DNA from: a virus
Reading direction: 5' to 3' (one strand)
Virus record (IMG/VR): IMGVR_UViG_3300017757_000188
Coordinates: 1 to 21,849 of that record
Length of the DNA stretch: 21,849 nucleotides
The position numbers and the translations under genes were made by a program. Shown here piece after piece: positions 8,040 through 14,786 of the stretch. Numbering within the stretch: position 1 is the stretch's first letter; each line of letters begins with the position of its first letter. The notes below the pieces were generated by a model. The model saw nothing but the letters and a program-made list of their open reading frames with translations, was not told where the DNA came from and made no database searches.

Positions 8040-8691
8040 GTTAGCATCAACACGCTTCCCTGAAAAGCCGTTGAAGTTACTTAACGGAGTACCGATGATA
8101 CGTAGAGTATACGATCGTTGCTTAGAGACGGGCTTAGACACCTTTGTGCTTACAGATAGTAAGCGTATAGCTAGTTTATTTCCTAAAGGAAATATAGTTG
8201 TACATGACGATCCTTACGAAAACGGTACTGAAAGATGTGCAGGTGTATTGAGAGATAGTAGGTTCGACCAATACAAACAGTTTATAAATGTACAAGGTGA
8301 TATGCCAGATGTAACTGTTGATATTATTGAAAAATGTATTTGGCATTTAAAAAATTATTCAGTTACTTCGGTGTATACACAAATGCCTGAAGAAAAACAA
8401 AATGATCCAAGTTCAGTAAAAATGGTACGTGCTGGTGATCAAGCACTGTGGTTTGGCAGAGGCTTAACTGGTTATGGCGACTGGCATCTGGGAGTATATG
8501 GATACAAACGTAATCCATTAGAACTGTATAGTAAACTAGAAGTAACCCAGGAAGAAGAAGTAGAAAAATTAGAACAACTCCGATGGTTAAAAAACGGTTG
8601 GCAAGTAGGAGTTTTGAGTGTACAATATAATGGTATGGAGATTAATACTCCGGAGGACTTAGAAGAATGGCACAGCAAAAACTCCCAGTAA
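8011..8691 (+). CDS. kdsB: 3-deoxy-manno-octulosonate cytidylyltransferase (CMP-Kdo synthetase)
   Basis: 226 aa, a little shorter than typical KdsB (about 240-255). It transfers CMP from CTP to Kdo, giving CMP-Kdo, the donor for Kdo transferases. Seen: the N-terminal nucleotide loop IPARLASTRFPEKPL (7-21); ENGTERCA (70-77) in place of the usual SGTDR; FINVQGDMPD (91-100) with metal-binding D97; VYGYKR (162-167); KLEQLRWLKNGW (186-197); and a C-terminal INTPEDLE (211-218). In ordinary KdsB the last motif is DTPEDLE, whose Asp helps hold the catalytic Mg; here it is Asn212. The QGDEP motif is also altered (QGDMP). The fold is clear; activity or metal use may differ. It overlaps kdsA by 29 bases and the next gene by 25. 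Confidence 0.88.
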   Translation: MNTAILIPARLASTRFPEKPLKLLNGVPMIRRVYDRCLETGLDTFVLTDSKRIASLFPKGNIVVHDDPYENGTERCAGVLRDSRFDQYKQFINVQGDMPDVTVDIIEKCIWHLKNYSVTSVYTQMPEEKQNDPSSVKMVRAGDQALWFGRGLTGYGDWHLGVYGYKRNPLELYSKLEVTQEEEVEKLEQLRWLKNGWQVGVLSVQYNGMEINTPEDLEEWHSKNSQ

Positions 8692-9125
8692 AAGATATAC
8701 TTGCGGCAATTGACATGAATGCAAAGAGTGTGTGGGATGAGTTGTCTGACGAAGAACGCAAGCAAGTTAGTTTTTGGTTACTTAACAGATATGCTAGTAG
8801 CGTTGTAGGTAATCGAGATAAGCAAGAACTTGCTGTATTTAAAACAAATGAATACTATAACAAAAATTTTAATGTACTAGGTACAAGGCATCCTAAATTA
8901 CAATGGCAATTGCTTTGTGCAAGTTGTGCAACTGGTAAAATTGAATTTCACAAATGGATTGGATTTAAAAAGAAAACTAGTGATAATAGCAAAGGCGAAA
9001 AGTTATTACAAGACATTTACCCAAATATGAAAATAGACGAGGCGGAATTACTTGCTAGAATATCTACAAAAAAAGAACTCAAACAACTTGCTGAAGAACA
9101 TGGGATTGAAAATGTCAAACTCTGA
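8667..9125 (+). CDS. gp62: Probable clamp-loader small subunit (T4 gp62-like)
   Basis: 152 aa. In T4, gp62 joins four gp44 ATPase subunits to load the gp45 sliding clamp; it has no ATPase site. Seen here: a helical N-terminal part (QVSFWLLNRYASSV), a central segment LQWQLLCASC.....FHKWIGFKKK whose spacing matches the middle of marine T4-like gp62 proteins, and a C-terminal helix KKELKQLAEEHG resembling the end of T4 gp62 (KQLKKLALEW). There are no Walker motifs, as expected. Overall similarity by eye is weak, and the usual partners gp44 and gp45 are outside this window. It overlaps kdsB by 25 bases and the zinc-finger gene by 14. Alternative: an unrelated helical phage protein. Confidence 0.5.
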   Translation: MAQQKLPVKDILAAIDMNAKSVWDELSDEERKQVSFWLLNRYASSVVGNRDKQELAVFKTNEYYNKNFNVLGTRHPKLQWQLLCASCATGKIEFHKWIGFKKKTSDNSKGEKLLQDIYPNMKIDEAELLARISTKKELKQLAEEHGIENVKL

Positions 9126-9804
9126 AAAACCATATGTATGTGAATACTGCGGTTCAGGGTTTACTCGTGAAAAGACATTAGCTGTACATATGTGTCAACC
9201 TAAAAGACGATTTTTACAACGTAGTGAAAAACGTGTACAACTAGGACTAATAGCATTTAATAAATTTTATAAATTAAGTGCAGGTTCTAAGCGAGATAAA
9301 ACACATGACGAGTTTGATAAGAGTCCTTACTACAATGCGTTTGTAAAGTTTGGTAGCTTTGTAAGTAATGTAAAACCTTTGTATCCTGAGAAATATATTG
9401 ACCATGTAGTAACTAGTGGTGTTAAACTTGATCATTGGTGCAGAGAAGAAATGTATGAGCAGTATGCAATTAACTTAATTAAAAAAGAAGGTGTTGAAAC
9501 TGCACTAGAACGTAGTGTAATGACTATGATGGAATGGGCTGACGAACAAGAACAAGCACCATGGAATCATTATTTTAAATATGTAAGTTTGAACAGAGCA
9601 GTATGGCATATTCGAGATGGAAAGATTAGTCCTTGGCTCATATTAAATTGTGCTAGTGGCAAAGAAATGTTAAGCAAATTAAACGACGAACAATTAGAAA
9701 TTGTATATCCTATGATTAATCCCGAGCATTGGGCTGTACGATTTAAACGTCAAACAAGTGATGTCCAATTAGTTAAGGATGTTGCAAAGGAGAGTCAACT
9801 ATGA
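9112..9804 (+). CDS. Zinc-finger phage protein of unknown role
   Basis: 230 aa from the ATG at 9112; the in-frame ATG at 9052 is inside the previous gene. Residues 8-28 carry a CxxC...HxxC zinc finger (YVCEYCGSGF then TLAVHMC), followed at once by a basic KRR. The remaining 200 residues are helical and rich in aromatic residues, with no known catalytic motif. Proteins with this single N-terminal finger and long helical tail recur in marine T4-like phages near replication genes. Nucleic-acid or protein binding is plausible. It is coupled by ATGA to the deformylase gene. Confidence 0.75.
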   Translation: MSNSEKPYVCEYCGSGFTREKTLAVHMCQPKRRFLQRSEKRVQLGLIAFNKFYKLSAGSKRDKTHDEFDKSPYYNAFVKFGSFVSNVKPLYPEKYIDHVVTSGVKLDHWCREEMYEQYAINLIKKEGVETALERSVMTMMEWADEQEQAPWNHYFKYVSLNRAVWHIRDGKISPWLILNCASGKEMLSKLNDEQLEIVYPMINPEHWAVRFKRQTSDVQLVKDVAKESQL

Positions 9805-10316
9805 AACTAATTTATTATCCAGACGAATTTTTAGAACGTAAAGTACAACCTGTTGACTTAGAAAATCCTAGTTTTGATCCTAAAGAACTTCGTAAAGAAA
9901 TGGAAGAACTAATGTTATCCAGTAACGGTATTGGGCTTAGTGCAAACCAAGTCGGAGTAGATCAACAAGTATTTGTTATGGGAGATAAGCCAGACAATAC
10001 AAATATTTGTATCAATCCTACAGTATTAGAGTATACTGAAGAAACTGTACTAGACTTAGAAGGTTGTTTAAGTTTTCCACATATGTATGTAAAGATAAAC
10101 AGACCAAAAGAAATACTTGCAGAATTTTATGATGAAAATTTAGAAAAGCAAACTGTTAAAATTGATGGTTATAGTGCTAAATGTTACTTACACGAACTTG
10201 ACCACTTATTAGGTATTACGATGAAAGATCGTTGTAGTAAACTCAAATGGGATATGGCAAAGAAGAAATCAGCTAAGTACAAAAAATTATATGAGGAAAC
10301 TAATGCAAGATCTTGA
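9801..10316 (+). CDS. def: Peptide deformylase
   Basis: 171 aa, normal length. It removes the N-formyl group from new proteins. All three family motifs are present: GIGLSANQVG (43-52), EGCLSFP (87-93) with metal ligand Cys89, and HELDH (131-135), the HExxH site giving two His ligands and the catalytic Glu. Chromosomal enzymes usually have GLAA in motif 1; GLSA here fits phage and some bacterial variants. Marine phages carry deformylases that are thought to help processing of host photosystem or phage proteins during infection; which applies here is unknown. Its ATG overlaps the previous stop (ATGA), and its last 14 bases overlap the next gene. Confidence 0.93.
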   Translation: MKLIYYPDEFLERKVQPVDLENPSFDPKELRKEMEELMLSSNGIGLSANQVGVDQQVFVMGDKPDNTNICINPTVLEYTEETVLDLEGCLSFPHMYVKINRPKEILAEFYDENLEKQTVKIDGYSAKCYLHELDHLLGITMKDRCSKLKWDMAKKKSAKYKKLYEETNARS

Positions 10317-10560
10317 AAAGTTAATTAAAACATTACAACAAGGCGTAGCAACGATTACTTTTGAAAAAATTAACACAGGCGAAATACGTGTTATGCCATG
10401 TACATTAAAAAAAGATCTTATGGGAGTAAATTCATTTAGTCTTGAGAATATTAATCCAGAAAGTAAAAGTATAGTAGTATATGCATTGGATAAAAAAGCA
10501 ATAAGAGATGTAATGGTAGACACAATAACATCTTGGCATAAAGGATCAACAAATGCCTGA
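10303..10560 (+). CDS. WYL_2/SH3-like small beta-barrel protein
   Basis: 85 aa from the ATG at 10303, preceded by GAGGAA at a good distance; an ATG at 10291 lacks this. The pattern TITFEKINTGEIRVMPCTLKKDL, then VVYALDKKAIRDVMVDTI, matches a small SH3-like barrel common in T4-like phages, known as the WYL_2/DUF2693 family. Its exact function is unknown; nucleic-acid or regulatory binding has been proposed for the fold. It overlaps the deformylase gene by 14 bases and the DnaE-like gene by 8. Confidence 0.65.
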   Translation: MQDLEKLIKTLQQGVATITFEKINTGEIRVMPCTLKKDLMGVNSFSLENINPESKSIVVYALDKKAIRDVMVDTITSWHKGSTNA

Positions 10561-11116
10561 TATTGATATAGATTTTGCAGATAGAACAGTTATCTTAGAT
10601 CAACTTAAACATAGAGTTGCAAAATTAGATACAGGCAAAAAACATAATACTGGTATATATGCTAATGAAATACCACACAACCCTATTGACAACTTGTCAA
10701 CAATAGAACATAAGACAGCAGAAGAACGCGGTTATTTTAAACTAGACTTTCTCAATGTAAGCATTTACAAGGATGTAGAGAACGAACAACACTTAACACA
10801 ATTAATAGAAAGAGAACCCATATGGCAACTTTTGGAACACGACGACTTCAACGAAAAAGTATTTCATGTAAACGGACACGGAGAACTATTAAGGCAATTG
10901 AAACCTACCTCGGTAGAACAATTGGCAGCGACACTAGCAATAATACGTCCAGCGAAGAGACACTTAGCAACAGAACAATGGTCGCATATAATGGAACACG
11001 TTTGGACAAAGCCCACGGACGGTAGTTACTATTTTAAGAAAGCACATGCTGTAAGCTATGCTGTAGCCGTAGTAGTGCATATGAATTTGCTATGTGAACA
11101 GATGGTTAGTCTCTAG
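10553..11116 (+). CDS. Miniature DnaE-like (DNA polymerase III alpha) catalytic-core protein
   Basis: 187 aa. Segments match the C-family polymerase core in order, with large deletions between them. PDIDIDF (2-8) corresponds to PDFDVDF with the palm aspartates. KHNTGIYA (30-37) corresponds to KHAGGVVI. YFKLDFLNV (61-69) corresponds to VKFDFLGL, with Asp65 as the third catalytic acid. VFHVNGHGELLRQLKP (103-118) corresponds to VFQLESRGMKDLIKRLQP. LAIIRPAK (128-135) corresponds to ALFRPGP. FKKAHAVSYA (161-170) corresponds to FNKSHSAAYA. Full DnaE is about 1,100-1,200 aa, so PHP, most of the fingers, the clamp-binding part and the OB domain are absent. All three acids are kept, so activity or nucleotide binding is possible. 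It overlaps the preceding gene by 8 bases and ends tail-to-tail with a minus-strand gene, overlapping 11 bases. Confidence 0.7.
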   Translation: MPDIDIDFADRTVILDQLKHRVAKLDTGKKHNTGIYANEIPHNPIDNLSTIEHKTAEERGYFKLDFLNVSIYKDVENEQHLTQLIEREPIWQLLEHDDFNEKVFHVNGHGELLRQLKPTSVEQLAATLAIIRPAKRHLATEQWSHIMEHVWTKPTDGSYYFKKAHAVSYAVAVVVHMNLLCEQMVSL

Positions 11117-11480
11117 GTGGCTTGCGTACTAACTGTACACTCTTTCGCTTAATTCGTTTTACAGCTAAGTTATTCAAATTAACACACGGTCCAATACTAA
11201 CTTTCACATCTTTACTATTCATCGTCATTATACAATATTTAAATTTTATCATTTCTTGACTTAAAAATATATTGATTGGAATCATTCTATTTGATTCCCA
11301 CCACCATACTTCGCCAAGTTCTAAAAACTTTTCTTGTTCTTTTTTTGTATTTAAATCTGTATAAACGTACATGCTAGTGACACTGGCATCTTGATTGATA
11401 ACTATACCAATGTATTCTTTTCCACCATAGTTAACCACACTTAAAAATGGAAAATTATTTTGTATATCTTTAGTTAACAT
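11106..11480 (-). CDS. Hypothetical phage protein, lone minus-strand gene
   Basis: 124 aa from the ATG at 11480; a TTG at 11516 would extend it into the neighbour's start. An AGGAA lies 14 bases upstream, which is long. The layout is: an N-terminal beta segment (LSVVNYGGKEYIGIVI), a VWWWES motif after an acidic helix, and a strongly basic C-terminus (KRIKRKS). This resembles a conserved hypothetical family of marine T4-like phages, with LSVVEY- and VWW-type blocks and a basic tail. Function unknown. It is flanked head-to-head by the virion gene at 11511, leaving only 30 bases for both start regions. Confidence 0.65.
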   Translation of the reverse strand: MLTKDIQNNFPFLSVVNYGGKEYIGIVINQDASVTSMYVYTDLNTKKEQEKFLELGEVWWWESNRMIPINIFLSQEMIKFKYCIMTMNSKDVKVSIGPCVNLNNLAVKRIKRKSVQLVRKPPRD

Positions 11481-11498
11481 TAATTGATTATTATTTCC

Positions 11499-11506
11499 TA
11501 TAAATA
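11499..11506 (+). promoter_or_regulatory. T4-late-type promoter (TATAAATA) directly before an ATG
   Basis: TATAAATA, a perfect match to the T4 late promoter box read by the gp55 sigma factor, ends 4 bases (caat) before the ATG at 11511. In T4, transcription starts about 5-7 bases after this box, so the mRNA would begin at or next to the start codon. There is no Shine-Dalgarno sequence. The downstream product looks like a virion protein, which is the expected late class. Confidence 0.8.
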
Positions 11507-11510
11507 CAAT

Positions 11511-12299
11511 ATGCAATTGCTACCAAGATATTTAGTCGAACAAACAACCACACTTGTCGCAGATGTGGCAGGATTCATTACGGAGTATAGGCCAGTGTAT
11601 AATAGAGACATAGAAGTTTATAAAGGCATCGATAATGCTTTACAATTTAGATTATTAAATGCAGACCAAAAAGGAATAAATTTATCTGCAGGATACACAG
11701 TTAAGTTTTGTGCATATGACGAAACTGATAGACTGATAGTAGAAAAAGATGCAACTATTCAAGATGATGGTAGTACAATTTCAAGAGGTAAATTTAACGT
11801 TGATATTACAGAAAATGAATTAAAAAATTTACAACAACAATTCTTAAGTTATGTAGTTTATCTTGTTAAGCCTTCTGGTGATAAAGTATTAACATATTCT
11901 CAAAGTAATTTTAAAAATAACGGTACTATATTCATAAATTCAAAAACCTTTCCTGGACCGCTTAATACTACTTCGATAACATCATTAACAGAAACTGGTG
12001 CTAACACAAGTATATGGATGTCAGAAGCAGTAAGTGCAGAACCTGCTGTGAATGGTAATGAAGCATTACATACAGCTGCATTTTATACAAGTAACTTTAC
12101 AGGTGATATAGTAGTCCAAGCTACCCTAGATAATCAAGTAACAGATAGTAGTAACTGGGCAGACGTTACAACAGTAACATTTGAAGGTGGCACTGGCGCA
12201 CCAAAACCAGTAAATTTTAATGGTGTATTTTCGTATATTAGATTCAAAACTACATCGGATCCAGCAGATAAGATTACCAAAATCCTAGTCAGAAACTAG
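11511..12299 (+). CDS. Probable virion structural protein (tail/neck or fibre-associated)
   Basis: 262 aa from the ATG at 11511; the in-frame ATG at 11484 lies upstream of the late promoter box and inside the divergent gene's leader. The first ~135 residues form a beta-sandwich resembling phage baseplate-upper-protein N-domains: DIEVYKGIDNALQFRLLN, SAGYTVKFCAYDETDRLIVE, DDGSTISRGKFNVDIT, then LSYVVYLV. The second part (about 160-262) is another all-beta, Ser/Thr/Gly-rich domain. Such two-domain proteins recur among virion proteins of marine T4-like phages. Its late promoter agrees with a structural role. It could contact host sugars, but no binding site is identifiable. Confidence 0.65.
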   Translation: MQLLPRYLVEQTTTLVADVAGFITEYRPVYNRDIEVYKGIDNALQFRLLNADQKGINLSAGYTVKFCAYDETDRLIVEKDATIQDDGSTISRGKFNVDITENELKNLQQQFLSYVVYLVKPSGDKVLTYSQSNFKNNGTIFINSKTFPGPLNTTSITSLTETGANTSIWMSEAVSAEPAVNGNEALHTAAFYTSNFTGDIVVQATLDNQVTDSSNWADVTTVTFEGGTGAPKPVNFNGVFSYIRFKTTSDPADKITKILVRN

Positions 12300-12328
12300 T
12301 TGACAAATCTTTAGATCTACGCTATAAT
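12300..12328 (+). promoter_or_regulatory. Perfect sigma70-type promoter directly before the primase ATG
   Basis: TTGACA at 12300-12305 and TATAAT at 12323-12328 with a 17-base spacer; both boxes are exact consensus. It begins one base after the previous gene's stop codon. The -10 box ends 6 bases (agtact) before the ATG at 12335, so the A of the ATG falls at the usual +1. No ribosome-binding site fits. The spacer holds the palindrome TAGATCTA (12312-12319), a possible operator or chance. Confidence 0.87.
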
Positions 12329-12334
12329 AGTACT

Positions 12335-13315
12335 ATGAGTGTAGTCACTGAAACAGTTCTGACATATCTGCCGCCTAAGCGTAAAACCACGCCTAGCGGG
12401 TGGACTTCATTCAATGCGCCTTGTTGTCATCATAACGGCACTACTGTTGACACTAGGTCACGTGGAGGATTGATATCTAATCCCGATGGTGTTAGTTATC
12501 ATTGTTTCAATTGCGGTTATAAAGCAAGTTGGCAACAGGGGCGCAACCTTTCACACAAAATGCGTAAATTACTACAATGGTTAAATGCACCTGATGATGT
12601 AATCAACAAACTTGCACTAACGGTCATGCAGGAAAATGAAGGTATGCAAGTAACACAACAATTAGTTGAAGTTCCTGTATTTAATACTGTTCCATTGCCT
12701 GAAGATGCTATTAAAGTTAGTGATATTAAAGACTTTGATAAGCACAGTTTAGCAATACTTGAGTATATGGCATCACGTAATTTACAAGTAGATGACACAA
12801 CTTATTATTGGAGCCCTAGTTTAGGATATCGTGATAGACTTATTATTCCGTTTTACTATGAAAATCGTATTGTAGGCTGGACTGGTAGAAGTGTTAATCC
12901 TGATAAGAAACCAAAGTATCTAAGTGAACAGCAACCTGGATATGTATTCAATTTAGATGAACAACGTCCTCAAAAGGTGTTTACTATTGTATGCGAAGGT
13001 CCTATTGATGCACTATACATTGACGGTGTTGCACTACTAGGGAGCGAAGCCAAAGATCAGCAATCATTGCTCATTAATAGATTAAATAAAGATGTGATAC
13101 TTGTACCGGACAGAGACCAGGCAGGGTCTAAGTTAGTTGAACAAGCAATTGATTTAGGATGGGGTGTTTCTATGCCAAATTGGGAAAATGATATAACTGA
13201 TATTGGTGAAGCAGTACAGCGGTATGGGAGAATATTTACTTTGCATAGCATAGCAAGTTGTGCAGAAACTTCTCCACTTAAAATAAGACTAGGAGCAAAA
13301 AAATGGTTTACTTAA
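12335..13315 (+). CDS. gp61: DNA primase (T4 gp61-like, zinc finger plus TOPRIM)
   Basis: 326 aa, near T4 gp61 (342). It makes short RNA primers for lagging-strand synthesis together with the gp41 helicase. Seen: a zinc-binding domain with CCHH at 30-33 and CFNC at 57-60; a linker; RDRLIIPFYYENRIVGWTGR (166-185), typical of the primase core; and a TOPRIM domain with E221 (IVCEGPIDAL) and DRD at 259-261 (LVPDRDQAG), the acids that hold catalytic metals. All key residues are intact. A perfect promoter lies immediately upstream, and no Shine-Dalgarno is present, so translation is predicted to be leaderless. The last 13 bases overlap the next small gene. Confidence 0.93.
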   Translation: MSVVTETVLTYLPPKRKTTPSGWTSFNAPCCHHNGTTVDTRSRGGLISNPDGVSYHCFNCGYKASWQQGRNLSHKMRKLLQWLNAPDDVINKLALTVMQENEGMQVTQQLVEVPVFNTVPLPEDAIKVSDIKDFDKHSLAILEYMASRNLQVDDTTYYWSPSLGYRDRLIIPFYYENRIVGWTGRSVNPDKKPKYLSEQQPGYVFNLDEQRPQKVFTIVCEGPIDALYIDGVALLGSEAKDQQSLLINRLNKDVILVPDRDQAGSKLVEQAIDLGWGVSMPNWENDITDIGEAVQRYGRIFTLHSIASCAETSPLKIRLGAKKWFT

Positions 13316-13425
13316 AAAAGATATGGGAAGTTATTACTTGGCCATATAGAAAAATTAAAGAAGAAATTGCATATAGAAAGAAGCTTAAAAAACTTAAAGA
13401 ACAAGACCCATTCATTTACAAATAG
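13303..13425 (+). CDS. 40-aa basic helical phage protein
   Basis: 40 aa, starting inside the end of the primase gene. It opens MVYLKKIWEVITWPYRKIK, then a strongly basic helix (YRKKLKKLKEQ) and the ending DPFIYK. This sequence style, an amphipathic aromatic start, lysine-rich helix and a DPFIY tail, recurs as a small conserved protein in marine T4-like phages. Function unknown. Nine bases separate it from the next start, which carries GGAGAG. Confidence 0.6.
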   Translation: MVYLKKIWEVITWPYRKIKEEIAYRKKLKKLKEQDPFIYK

Positions 13426-13434
13426 GAGAGAATA

Positions 13435-13743
13435 ATGTTAGTTGAAGTACCATTTAAAAAAGGAGACACTATTAGTTTAAAACTAGCTAGTGGTGAAGAA
13501 ATTGTTGGCAGACTTGATAGCAGAGTAACAGGTGGCTACGAAGTAACTAAGCCAATGGTGTTGATTGCAAATCAAGAAGGATTAGGACTAGCACCATTTA
13601 TGTTTAGTGTAAGTCCAGATGCTAAGTTTACATTTAATGGAGATTCAGTAACGTGTGTAGGAAAGACTGAAGGCGAAATTGCCAAACAGTATGTTGCTAC
13701 TACGTCTGGTATTGTGCAACCTGATACGAGTTTGATAGTATAA
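13435..13743 (+). CDS. Sm-like/SH3-barrel small protein
   Basis: 102 aa with a clear Shine-Dalgarno (GGAGAG, 5 bases before the ATG). FKKGDTISLKLASGEEIVGRL (about 7-27) resembles the Sm1 strand pattern, and later strands (PMVLIAN, KFTFNG, SVTCVG) continue a small barrel. Sm-like folds often bind RNA, but the Sm2 motif is not convincing here, so this is a fold-level guess. It lies between primase and the PsiE-like gene in one operon. A single base separates its stop from the next ATG. Confidence 0.6.
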   Translation: MLVEVPFKKGDTISLKLASGEEIVGRLDSRVTGGYEVTKPMVLIANQEGLGLAPFMFSVSPDAKFTFNGDSVTCVGKTEGEIAKQYVATTSGIVQPDTSLIV

Positions 13744-13744
13744 T

Positions 13745-14164
13745 ATGTTTGCTAAGTTCGAAAAAATGTTTTCTAAAAATAACCTGCACTGGACTACAGT
13801 GATAACTGAAAAGTTTATGCTTGCAGTAATAGGTATACTAACGTTACTTGCAGCAACCGGTGAAGTATTTAACATGGTTGTTAGTCGCAATATTGAATTA
13901 GGTGATATATTTCTATTGTTTATATACACAGAAATTATTGGAATGATAGGAGCATTTTATGCTAGCACTAGAATACCAGTAACACTACCTATAATTATTG
14001 CTATTACAGCATTGTGTAGACTAATTGTACTACACAGCAAAGAAGCAGATCCAATGAACTTACTAGCAGAAGCTGGCGCAATATTAATACTTGCAGGTGC
14101 AGCATATGCTTTAAGTTTAAAGGATAAATTAAGTTTGGAAAAAGAAAAGATACGTAATGAATAA
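13745..14164 (+). CDS. psiE: PsiE-like membrane protein (phosphate-starvation-inducible family)
   Basis: 139 aa, matching the 136 aa of E. coli PsiE. Four membrane helices lie at about 23-38, 55-73, 80-97 and 107-124. The family-diagnostic middle region is present: FLLFIYTEIIGMIGAFYAS, then an I/V-rich helix ending ITALCRLIVLHSKEADPMNLL, which parallels the PsiE pattern YFEF...ITAIVRLIIVDHKSPLDVL in E. coli. It ends with a basic helix. PsiE is induced under phosphate starvation; its biochemical role is unknown. A phage copy could act on host phosphate stress, but no Pho box is visible here and the gene is internal to an operon. The next gene overlaps by 8 bases. Confidence 0.75.
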   Translation: MFAKFEKMFSKNNLHWTTVITEKFMLAVIGILTLLAATGEVFNMVVSRNIELGDIFLLFIYTEIIGMIGAFYASTRIPVTLPIIIAITALCRLIVLHSKEADPMNLLAEAGAILILAGAAYALSLKDKLSLEKEKIRNE

Positions 14165-14786
14165 TGATGAATATAGATCGAAACTATTAGAAATATCTAA
14201 AAGTCATGGCAAGAAAGTTCCAGGCGCAAAGTATATACACAAATGGGATATGTACATGCTTGAAAAACAATTTTGCGTTGACAATATGAATTTCGAAGGC
14301 ATTAACTCTGTGCTCGAAATAGGATGCGGTATGGGCATGCTTGCACACCTTATTAGAGAACAAAAGGGTATTACTGATATAGAACTAACAGATGTAGATG
14401 AATTTTTTGATCACACAGACAAAGGTGGATTATATAAAGACTGTTGTGATGTGCTAGGACTCAAACGATTTGTTATGTATGTTAACATGAATGAACCCAT
14501 GAAACTAGATAGACAGTATGATATGATTGTAGCTACACGTACTGTATTTGACAGAGAATGTTTAGAACCAGGCACAGTATTTAATTATGAATATTGGCTA
14601 GATGATTGTTTTAAATATTGCAAACGTGTATTTGTAAAAACAAATTTTGCCGGAGGTGGGAAAAGTTTTCCTGATTATTTGCGTCCTTACTTGTGGTGGC
14701 CTAAAGGACCTAACGGAGAATCGTTAGGTAAGCCTAGGAGAGGATGGTATATACGTGTAGACAAAGAACAATGGGAGAAGAGATGA
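14157..14786 (+). CDS. SAM-dependent methyltransferase (class I)
   Basis: 209 aa. Motif I, SVLEIGCGMGMLAHL (51-65), forms the SAM-binding glycine loop, followed by an acidic residue at the end of the next strand (IELTDVDEF) that would hold the ribose. YDMIVATRTVF (about 121-131) corresponds to motif IV. The C-terminal part (FNYEYWLDDCFKYCKRVFVKTNF) is a typical late strand-helix-strand. No target-recognition domain is visible, so a small molecule, sugar or protein target is likelier than DNA. It is ATGA-coupled to the carbamoyltransferase gene, which suggests a joint role in decorating a sugar or other small product. Confidence 0.8.
   Translation: MNNDEYRSKLLEISKSHGKKVPGAKYIHKWDMYMLEKQFCVDNMNFEGINSVLEIGCGMGMLAHLIREQKGITDIELTDVDEFFDHTDKGGLYKDCCDVLGLKRFVMYVNMNEPMKLDRQYDMIVATRTVFDRECLEPGTVFNYEYWLDDCFKYCKRVFVKTNFAGGGKSFPDYLRPYLWWPKGPNGESLGKPRRGWYIRVDKEQWEKR

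Noticed and set aside
10686-10700. TTGACAACTTGTCAA near-palindrome
   Set aside because: Lies in the coding sequence of the DnaE-like gene, with no -10 box at promoter spacing.
13739-13744. TATAAT directly touching the psiE-like ATG at 13745
   Set aside because: No -35 box at suitable distance and no discriminator; transcription could not start before the ATG. Probably chance.
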